From an uncultured Collinsella sp. (GTDB lineage Bacteria; Actinomycetota; Coriobacteriia; Coriobacteriales; Coriobacteriaceae): a stretch of DNA of 8,077 nt. The translations under genes were made by a program, and so were the position numbers. Positions within the stretch are counted from its first letter, which is position 1. The number at the start of each line of letters is the position of its first letter. The DNA lies in assembly GCA_958415625.1 (NCBI GenBank), contig CATYZI010000054.1:1-8077 (forward strand), written 5' to 3'. Below, one piece after another: positions 1-5,305 of the stretch. Below the pieces are notes generated by a model, which searched no databases, had not been told where the DNA came from, and saw only the letters and a program-made list of their open reading frames with translations.

Positions 1-1138
1 TCGCAAGAGAATGCCCGAATACTTTGATAACAACTGTTTCTCGAGGTTCTTCTTTTGATGGCGCGCCAAATGCAATTGGCTCTCCCCCGCCGGGCCTCCC
101 AGAACGAATAATTCTAAATGTCTTAGAAAATCTTGCCGCCCCAGAATCATCCATGCAGTTTGTACCATCGGCGCCAAAGATTATGTCTCCGTTAAGCCTA
201 CCGTGGATATTAATGAATTTGAATGTGGGCTCGTTCCGCCAAATGGATGGAATCGACGGGCTTGTGTAGTTAAAACTGAGCACAGTAGCCTCTGCAACGC
301 GACCGCCATCCCAACTCGTCATGCCAGACAACAACTGTTCCATTAGCTGTTCCGAAGCCTCGCAATATTCGTTGTTAAGTTTTACTTCGCGACTAAGATA
401 TCGACTGAACTCAGCTTCTAGCTTATGAAGCTCTTGTTCGAGCACCGAACGAAGAGAGTTTTGCGTCCAACTTTTAACGTCCACATATAAGCCGCAGAGA
501 AAACTAGCAACGACTTCGACAGCAAGACCCGGCGTTTGCTCTTTCAACGCATCTCGATAGTCATCAATATCCGCATACGTATAGGGGAAGATATCGGAGA
601 CAGTGTGGAGACGCCCGGAATCGTCGTCATCTTCAAAATATCCCGCTTCACGCATTTCACGGAAAACGTCTTCTTGCAGTTTGCCCCAATCGTATCCAGT
701 CGATTTTTCGATCTTCTCATTCAATTGTGTTAAATACTGATTCGGCCATTTAATCCAGGGATGAGACTGCAGAAACACAAAATACTCGAGGAGAGTTCGA
801 ATAGCGACAAAATGTTGTCTATCCATAGGTGAAGAGGACGGAAGCGCCCCAGAGCAGCGCTCCATTTCGATAACATCGGAGACCGCTAACTCGACGTCAC
901 TCCAATTAACGTCATAGCCTTTATCAGCAAGTTCTTTACGGAAATAGAGAATCAAGTCCCAGACGGTAATACCTGAGGCAGAGAGAGTTTTTACCCAGCC
1001 CTTTTTACTGATGTTTTTATTTTTATCGATAACAGCCATCCTCGGTCTGAAGAACTGAACAAACCGGGAATTTAAACCGCATGTGATATCAAAGCCGTTG
1101 CCGAGAACAAGAAGCTGATGAGAGATGCGCGAGTTCAT
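1..1138 (-). CDS. AbiH-family protein, C-terminus cut by window edge
   Basis: An uninterrupted frame of 379 codons runs from ATG at 1138 to the left edge with no stop, so the 3' end lies outside the window. Motifs in order are: GNGFD at residues 13-17, NWSDVE with W79, D81 and E83, FNYT at 289-292, IHG at 321-323, and FGHSL beginning at 374, where the sequence is cut. This is the order seen in AbiH-family abortive-infection proteins (N-terminal GNGFD, central W-x-D-x-E, FNYT, HG, then FGHS-x-G-x-x-D). AbiH was named for a lactococcal phage-resistance protein; its mechanism is not established to my knowledge. No signal peptide or membrane segment is evident, so it is probably cytoplasmic. GAAAGG at 1155-1150 is a distant ribosome site (11-nt spacing). 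The gene follows another AbiH-like gene on the same strand but is only distantly similar and has its own promoter candidate. The family call is good; the antiviral role is inferred. Confidence 0.8.
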   Translation of the reverse strand, partial: MNSRISHQLLVLGNGFDITCGLNSRFVQFFRPRMAVIDKNKNISKKGWVKTLSASGITVWDLILYFRKELADKGYDVNWSDVELAVSDVIEMERCSGALPSSSPMDRQHFVAIRTLLEYFVFLQSHPWIKWPNQYLTQLNEKIEKSTGYDWGKLQEDVFREMREAGYFEDDDDSGRLHTVSDIFPYTYADIDDYRDALKEQTPGLAVEVVASFLCGLYVDVKSWTQNSLRSVLEQELHKLEAEFSRYLSREVKLNNEYCEASEQLMEQLLSGMTSWDGGRVAEATVLSFNYTSPSIPSIWRNEPTFKFINIHGRLNGDIIFGADGTNCMDDSGAARFSKTFRIIRSGRPGGGEPIAFGAPSKEEPRETVVIKVFGHSLA

Positions 1139-1169
1139 TGGATAGACAGCCTTTCAAAGCGGATAGTTA

Positions 1170-1199
1170 TTTAAATGCGCCAACAAATACCACCGTCAA
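1170..1199 (-). promoter_or_regulatory. Candidate sigma70-type promoter for the left AbiH-like gene
   Basis: On the minus strand TTGACG (1199-1194) matches the -35 consensus at five of six bases. An 18-nt spacer leads to TTTAAA (1175-1170) as the -10 box, within a short AT-rich run. A start near 1163 would give a leader of about 25 nt before the ATG at 1138. The -10 is only a partial match, so this is moderately supported. It would let the left AbiH gene be expressed independently of the upstream RT/AbiH pair. Confidence 0.4.
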
Positions 1200-1228
1200 G
1201 GGACCATTTTTCTCAGTAAGGGTCGCGA

Positions 1229-1294
1229 TGACACTTCGGTTCATCGTTAGCGCCAGGCGATTTTAGCCAGTAATAGTCAAGCGATTTTGACCAG
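1229..1294 (+). mobile_element. Possible IS21-family terminus (remnant)
   Basis: The plus strand begins TGACACTTCGG at 1229. It then carries two imperfect 14-bp direct repeats, GCGATTTTAGCCAG (1257-1270) and GCGATTTTGACCAG (1281-1294), starting 24 bp apart and differing at two positions. A TGACAC-type tip followed by spaced repeats containing CTGGTC/CTGGCT on the opposite strand is the layout of IS21-family ends, which carry multiple internal transposase-binding repeats. No istA or istB fits inside, because the AbiH gene ends at 1491, and the opposite end is not seen. If correct this is a stranded fragment. The call rests on pattern memory, not a database match. Confidence 0.33.
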
Positions 1295-1490
1295 TTCCGA
1301 TCCCCAGATAATGACCGCCACGCCTCCATGCCGCCACTACGCTGGTGACTCCAATACTCCGTCTTTAGAAGGACCATTGAAGTGAACGAGTGACACTCGG
1401 GGGCCGTCAATCCAATGCCACCAAAACCTCGAATCAACCTTTGAGCCCTCTCACGAATCAGTCATTAATCGAGGCGATCATATATCAGAC

Positions 1491-2531
1491 CTAATCAGCA
1501 TCAGGAATATGGCTTTTAAATCTGAAAATTGAACCGGCGGGGATAATAAAAATTCGTTCGGAAAGCAACCGCTTCTCATCATCGTTCGCGCCGCCGCGGC
1601 TCAACAATTTTTCCTTAAGCTCTTTTGAAAAACGGCGGAAAGACGCAGGGCTCCTTCTAGCGGATACAGCTTCAGTCGAAGCTATCAAAACAAAGCGATT
1701 TTCGCCTGATCTTAGAAGCTTCACCACAGTTTCCCACCAGCGTATATCCGTCTCTCCAAGCGACAAACCAAAAATTATTAGTATATTGGACCTAAGAATA
1801 AAATCTTCTGCTTTACGGTCATCGACGGAACCGAATAGCTTCTGTATCTCGCCTTTTACAAAGGTGGACGCAATATCTTCGTTTTTGGAAAGAGCATCCG
1901 ATCCAATCTGGGACACATCATTAACTCCACATATGGGTTCACGACCGAGAGCACCATGAGCTTGGACAAGTCGAGTGAGCCGGATAGAAGAAACACCCAA
2001 GCTATCCTCAGGGGCAGCACACCCGTTTGCTTCGACAGCGTTAAATAAACGAGGAAGTAACGTAGTGTAGTTAAATGTGACAATCGAAACACTCAGCACA
2101 AAATCAGTTGAATAGTGACCAAGAATCCGCTGTCTTTCCAGAGGTTGCAACGCAGAGTACCAATATGACAAAGAGGCCATAACAGATTCGGAGTTAGCTT
2201 CGATGAATTCATCGGTTGCCCTTTTATCTTCCAATGCGATGAAAGCGGCAAGATCGATATCTATTGCTTCTTTGCAATCAAGCGCGGATTCAACTGGGTC
2301 TTCCTCGTCAACCTCAAGATTGGAAGTGTACTCACCTAATTTTTTCTCAAAATCGGCCCACTCCCGCGCTCCTTCTTTTTCGATACAACCTGCCAAACGG
2401 CCAACTGGGCCTTCATCCGAAGCATGGTTTTTGGAGAAGAAATCCATAAACCTAGTGGTACTTGTCTTCAACCCTGCCGACAAATCAAATCCATTGCCAA
2501 CCAAGACCGTCACGGATAGATTACTCGCCAA
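1491..2531 (-). CDS. AbiH-family protein (complete)
   Basis: A 346-aa protein, probably cytoplasmic. AbiH-family motifs occur in order: VGNGFDLSAGLKT at residues 11-23, EWADFE (W58, D60, E62), FNYT at 153-156, AHG at 191-193, CGVND at 201-205, and FGLSLGETD at 254-262, in which the usual FGHS histidine is replaced by leucine. The tail after about residue 285 is basic. The start is TTG at 2531, chosen because AAGGGG lies 5 nt upstream and an in-frame TAA closes the frame just before it; the GNGFD motif then sits at the expected distance from the N-terminus. It lies 158 bp after the RT gene on the same strand, so co-transcription is plausible, although a TATAAT box sits in the gap. The motif order resembles SIR2-type Rossmann proteins, which hints at nucleotide (NAD) binding, but this is inference. 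Role: candidate abortive-infection effector or partner of the RT. Confidence 0.82.
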   Translation of the reverse strand: MASNLSVTVLVGNGFDLSAGLKTSTTRFMDFFSKNHASDEGPVGRLAGCIEKEGAREWADFEKKLGEYTSNLEVDEEDPVESALDCKEAIDIDLAAFIALEDKRATDEFIEANSESVMASLSYWYSALQPLERQRILGHYSTDFVLSVSIVTFNYTTLLPRLFNAVEANGCAAPEDSLGVSSIRLTRLVQAHGALGREPICGVNDVSQIGSDALSKNEDIASTFVKGEIQKLFGSVDDRKAEDFILRSNILIIFGLSLGETDIRWWETVVKLLRSGENRFVLIASTEAVSARRSPASFRRFSKELKEKLLSRGGANDDEKRLLSERIFIIPAGSIFRFKSHIPDAD

Positions 2532-2541
2532 GCCAACCCCT

Positions 2542-2574
2542 TATAATTGAGCCCTTATCTTTTTGGGAATTATA
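2542..2574 (-). promoter_or_regulatory. Inverted repeat overlapping a TATAAT box
   Basis: On the minus strand TATAATT (2574-2568) pairs with AATTATA (2548-2542). An inner CCC (2567-2565) pairs with GGG (2554-2552), leaving a 3-nt bulge and a 10-nt loop. The first arm contains a perfect TATAAT, but no good -35 lies 16-18 nt upstream. The repeat ends 10 nt before the TTG start of the AbiH gene, next to its AAGGGG ribosome site. It could be an operator over a weak promoter or an RNA hairpin modulating translation of the AbiH gene. No T-tract follows, so it is not a standard terminator. Confidence 0.35.
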
Positions 2575-2689
2575 GCGCCCCACATGGACAAACGAAGGGA
2601 GCTGCAGAGTAACAGCGACCGGCAACTATCAATTGTTTTAATTAATCATCTATTTGTAGTCGAAATCGATCGGAGCTATAGCAGCATAA

Positions 2690-4144
2690 TTACCGAGCGC
2701 TCAAGCGTTTAATCTTCCTGTAGATCTTAGCCTCATCAGGGGCAATAGGATCATTGGGAAACGCCTTTTGGGCTCTTGCCACGTAGGAGAGAAAGTTCCC
2801 ATAGCGAGAAAATGCAGAAGAACCAGCATCACCAGAAGGGCACAACCTTCTTCCCTTAATACCGAGCGGTGAATAATGTTGATACAGAGCGGAGACGCGC
2901 TTTTTTGATGCGTGCCTTCCCTCCCCCTGATTAGAACGCGCAATCGCAGTGGCCGCCTCACGGAGACGCTTATGGTACCTTCCAACCGTAGACTGTCGAA
3001 GTCTTACAACGCGCCCGTCAAAGTCAAACCCCAGGAAACTGACTTTCTGCGCCGGATGTACACCGGAGTACGGATAGACCTTACCCGCACGACCGCTTTC
3101 AAAATCAAGCTGAGCAACTCCGCCGCCATCAACCCGGAACACCTTGGTTTTCTCAGGCTGCAGTTTAACGGAATCAACATCGGCCATGAGATTGATGGCC
3201 TCTACAAGTGCATCAAAGCCAGACTTTGGAACGGCAATAATAAAGTCATCGCAATAACGAAGATACAAACCGCCAACCCGTTCGACGGCAAGCCTGACTT
3301 TCATGTCGATATCGGCCATATAGATGTTAGCGAGCACTCCGCTTGCGGCAAGACCCTGAGGAATTCCCAGCCCAATACCCGTTCGCTTCCACGGCCTGGT
3401 GAGGACCTTACTTTTGTTTGCAAGAAACTCAGACTTTGGCAAGATGACATCCAGCTTATTAAGTTCGCGAATAGACTTGAACCGGAGCTCGATAGCTGCA
3501 TCGCTGATCATTTTCTCCCGAGTAGGATCGATTGCTGGCCATGGCAATTCATGTCGAGCAGCCAAATCGGCAATAGGCCAGCACGAATAGCGAAGGATAT
3601 TTTTAATGACTTGATAGTGATCGTCCGGCAAGCGTCCACTGGGAAACAATGAACGCAACGACGTCATTAGATGGACATGATTTAAGTTGTCGAAGAAGCT
3701 CTCGAAATCACCCGTAAGCACAAAAGCCGAATCTTGCTCGCGTATATAATCGAAGGCCATTTTAGCTGAGGAAATATTGCTGACAGCAGTTACGGCGCCG
3801 CATGATGAAAGCGAAGAGCGGTACGCCACGGCAACCTCATTAAACTCTTCGGCAATAGCCTTCTTGTTATATAAGTCCGACCAAAGATAAGAGTAGTACT
3901 GGAAGACGCGGTGATCGAAATGCGAGGCATATGCGATATTGCGAACCTTGCAGCTTCGCTTACCTCCACGATACCGAACAGCAATGATCTCGTTGGAAAT
4001 TAAAGGGTAGAACGCGTGGTGAGAAACGTACTCTGAATCTAAGATCTTGGTCTGAGCTTCGGCAAAAGAAACCCTATGATCAAAATGGGCATATGAACTT
4101 TTGGAACTATATCGAGGAATACGAGTGATATCGAACTCGGCCAA
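2690..4144 (-). CDS. Stand-alone reverse transcriptase, probable defence-associated (DRT/UG-type)
   Basis: A 484-aa RNA-directed DNA polymerase. Visible motifs: a finger region with HHAFYPLI (42-49) and YASHFDHRVFQYY (72-84); motif A GDFESFFDNLNH with catalytic D146; motif B GIPQGLAASG (260-269); motif C YCDD (297-300) with catalytic D299 and D300; motif D around QPEKTK (329-334); and motif E FLGF (370-373), followed by a short basic thumb. There is no maturase or HNH domain as in group II introns, no retron NAxxH or VTG signature, and no SQ-type motif B as in diversity-generating retroelements. This leaves the 'unknown group'/DRT/Abi RTs, many of which protect against phage. The start is TTG at 4144 with GGGGG 4 nt upstream; no ATG is available near the N-terminus and an in-frame TGA lies upstream. 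It follows a long structured leader and precedes an AbiH gene on the same strand. The polymerase call is firm; subtype is uncertain (class 2-like DRT is one possibility). Confidence 0.9.
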   Translation of the reverse strand: MAEFDITRIPRYSSKSSYAHFDHRVSFAEAQTKILDSEYVSHHAFYPLISNEIIAVRYRGGKRSCKVRNIAYASHFDHRVFQYYSYLWSDLYNKKAIAEEFNEVAVAYRSSLSSCGAVTAVSNISSAKMAFDYIREQDSAFVLTGDFESFFDNLNHVHLMTSLRSLFPSGRLPDDHYQVIKNILRYSCWPIADLAARHELPWPAIDPTREKMISDAAIELRFKSIRELNKLDVILPKSEFLANKSKVLTRPWKRTGIGLGIPQGLAASGVLANIYMADIDMKVRLAVERVGGLYLRYCDDFIIAVPKSGFDALVEAINLMADVDSVKLQPEKTKVFRVDGGGVAQLDFESGRAGKVYPYSGVHPAQKVSFLGFDFDGRVVRLRQSTVGRYHKRLREAATAIARSNQGEGRHASKKRVSALYQHYSPLGIKGRRLCPSGDAGSSAFSRYGNFLSYVARAQKAFPNDPIAPDEAKIYRKIKRLSAR

Positions 4145-4461
4145 AATACCCCCAAATAAATCAACCTGTCCGGATCAACAAGCGGCGGCTAACCCTCCCC
4201 GGACAGGCTAATTAAAGGCGCAGCAAGTGCAACCAACGCTTTCGCGGCCACCTAAAACAATGATTGCCTATGTCATACTAGACGAAAGCGAGGAATTGGT
4301 ACTTATGACCATCGAAGCCCTTATCCAGCTAGCCGCAGGCAACGCTGGCGTCAATGTTGCGAACGTCGAAATTTCGTCGTTTGCTATATTGACGGCAGTA
4401 GCGTACCCCATCGCCAATTCGCGATGGGCCGGTTTGTTTATTCCCCATTCATGGGTCGATT
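4145..4461 (-). ncRNA. Candidate structured leader / RT-associated non-coding RNA
   Basis: About 317 nt lie between a promoter-like sequence and the RT start, densely filled with inverted repeats (listed in plus-strand coordinates). They are: a 4-bp stem 4444-4447/4452-4455; an 8-bp stem CCCATCGC 4407-4414 with 4421-4428 (6-nt loop); a 10-bp palindrome CGAAATTTCG at 4367-4376; a nested 5+3-bp stem 4325-4329/4344-4348 enclosing 4332-4334/4338-4340; an 8-bp stem with one bulge, 4270-4277/4304-4312; a bulged 6-bp stem 4214-4220/4237-4242; and a 9-bp stem 4165-4173/4199-4207 ending 20 bp before the RT start codon. Defence RTs of several DRT classes use such an upstream RNA as template. No homology to a known DRT RNA could be tested. 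A plus-strand 78-codon frame (GTG at 4227 to 4463) and short minus-strand frames cross the same DNA but lack ribosome sites. The ncRNA role is inference. Confidence 0.4.
4165..4207 (-). repeat. 9-bp inverted repeat just upstream of the RT gene
   Basis: CCTGTCCGG at 4165-4173 is a perfect inverted match to CCGGACAGG at 4199-4207, with a 25-nt loop. In the RT transcript it forms a GC-rich hairpin whose base lies 20 nt before the TTG start and just ahead of the GGGGG ribosome site. It may close the 3' side of the candidate ncRNA or act as an attenuating or translation-control hairpin. The bases after it (TTGATTTATTT) are AT-rich but not a clean T-tract. Confidence 0.55.
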
Positions 4462-4467
4462 AAACAG

Positions 4468-4495
4468 ATTATGAGAAATAGACTCACGCAGTGAA
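4468..4495 (-). promoter_or_regulatory. Candidate promoter for the RT leader
   Basis: On the minus strand TTCACT (4495-4490) matches four of six -35 bases. A 16-nt spacer leads to CATAAT (4473-4468), matching five of six -10 bases. Transcription would begin near 4461, giving a leader of about 317 nt that takes in all the stems described upstream of the RT. The -35 is weak, so support is moderate. Confidence 0.35.
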
Positions 4496-5043
4496 TAACG
4501 CCCTGCTGCAAATCCGGATGCGTTGATGTCCAGAATAAAGGCCAGAGTAATGCGACAAGGGGGCGAGTTCATCGATTCACCAGTGCACTTGCTGTCGACC
4601 ATGGCGCACAGCGGGACAGATCGATACTGGAGCGAAGTCTGCCGAGCTCGAAGCCATAGTTGGGAGAATCGTCCGCGACAACAATGCGTCCGCGTGCTCG
4701 AAATCGATGGACACACGCCCTGGACGTCGCAGCGCTTGTTATCGAGGCGGGCGGCAACCCCGAGCGCAAACAATCCGAGACATCGTTCACGAGACTACGC
4801 GTGCCAGCTTGATTGAGGCTTTCTGCGACATCTGCCATCAGCGACAAAGAAAATAGAGAGACGAAGCACACGACGGCAAAAAGTACCCATGAAGTCTGTC
4901 TTGACGGAGTCGAGAAGTTGATATCACGGATTGACAACCATAGGGGCGCATTTCGCACAACCGCGCAATCTCGCGCGAGGATGTTTGACAAACAGTGGAA
5001 TATATGATTCGGCCCATAAACCACAACATAGAAAGGTAACGAC
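4496..5043. other. Poorly coding stretch, possibly decayed gene
   Basis: No convincing intact gene is seen. On the plus strand, pieces of plausible helical protein occur in different frames: ELEAIVGRIVRDNNASA from about 4641, LDVAALVIEAGGNPERK ending at 4770, then RDIVHETTRASLIEAF and on to a TAG at 4854-4856. Frame changes between them would be expected of a frameshifted relic, but I cannot name the parent. Long minus-strand frames also cross here (4773-4438 and 5150-4569). They lack a clear ribosome site and contradict each other, so they are not called. TTGACA at 4985-4990 and TATGAT at 5003-5008 are only 12 bp apart, too close for a standard promoter. Confidence 0.2.
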
Positions 5044-5241
5044 ATGGACCAAACGACCCGGCAATATCTGGATTCTCTGCTTGCGACTGCGCTACCAAAC
5101 GGAAAGGCGTTCGTAAGGCGAGAGGATATGCCCCTAGCAAACAAGCTCATAGATCTCGGAGCCGCTTATAATCGCATCGAGTATGCAGACTTGAGCGGGA
5201 ATTGTTGGATACAGCTCAGGAACTCGGCGCGATTCTTATAA
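5044..5241 (+). CDS. Small hypothetical protein (65 aa)
   Basis: ATG at 5044 is preceded by AGAAAGG with a 7-nt gap, a good ribosome site, and the frame ends in TAA at 5239-5241. The protein is mixed-charge and soluble-looking, with a likely helix around MPLANKLIDLGAAYNR (residues 29-44), then IEYADLSGNCW (45-55). It has no signal peptide or membrane segment, and I do not recognise the family. The LIDLGAAYNRIEYADLSG stretch could belong to a small winged-helix or DNA-binding-type protein, but this is a guess. It is read towards the rhamnose operon and ends 28 bp before that operon's terminator hairpin. Composition is closer to the island than to the GC-rich rml genes, so it probably arrived with the island. 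It could be a fragment of a longer, decayed gene. Confidence 0.45.
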   Translation: MDQTTRQYLDSLLATALPNGKAFVRREDMPLANKLIDLGAAYNRIEYADLSGNCWIQLRNSARFL

Positions 5242-5265
5242 ACCAACCGTCAACGTTTCAAATGC

Positions 5266-5303
5266 AAAAAATCGGTCCCTCGAGACACCTCGAGGGACCG
5301 ATT
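5266..5303 (-). terminator. Rho-independent terminator of the rml operon
   Basis: A perfect 15-bp stem (5270-5284 paired with 5289-5303; core TCGGTCCCTCGAG) with a 4-nt loop ACAC is followed on the minus strand by a T-run (complement of AAAAAA at 5266-5271). The hairpin base lies 2 nt after the TAA of the rmlCD fusion. The plus-strand side has no T-tract, so it should work mainly for the leftward rhamnose operon, insulating it from the island. Confidence 0.93.
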
Positions 5304-5305
5304 CA

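Larger units (their letters stand above)
1139..1490. other. Spacer between the two AbiH-like genes
   Basis: This 352-bp gap separates the TAG stop of the middle AbiH gene from the ATG of the left one. It contains the promoter candidate (1170-1199), an IS21-like terminal sequence (from 1229), and a 13-bp palindrome CGAGTGACACTCG at 1387-1399. TGACACTCGG at 1391-1400 nearly repeats TGACACTTCGG at 1229-1239. A minus-strand TTG-initiated frame of 74 codons (1437-1213) crosses the repeats and resembles nothing I recognise, so I treat it as non-coding. I see no convincing intrinsic terminator after the middle AbiH gene. Confidence 0.5.

Noticed and set aside
1213..1437. Minus-strand TTG-start frame of 74 codons between the AbiH genes
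   Set aside because: It runs through the IS21-like repeats and has no family resemblance; more likely read-through of non-coding sequence.
2912..3652. Plus-strand open frame of 246 codons
   Set aside because: Antisense of the RT gene, whose polymerase motifs are unambiguous on the minus strand.
2690..4144. RT as part of a retron, group II intron or diversity-generating retroelement
   Set aside because: No retron NAxxH/VTG signatures, no maturase or endonuclease domain, standard IPQG motif B rather than the SQ type, and no template/variable repeat pair noticed.
4985..5008. TTGACA and TATGAT as promoter for the 65-aa gene
   Set aside because: The spacer is only 12 bp, far below the usual 16-18.
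4569..5150. Minus-strand frame of 193 codons with a hydrophobic stretch
   Set aside because: No clear ribosome site, no recognisable motif, overlaps the better-supported small plus-strand gene, and conflicts with another minus-strand frame at 4438-4773.
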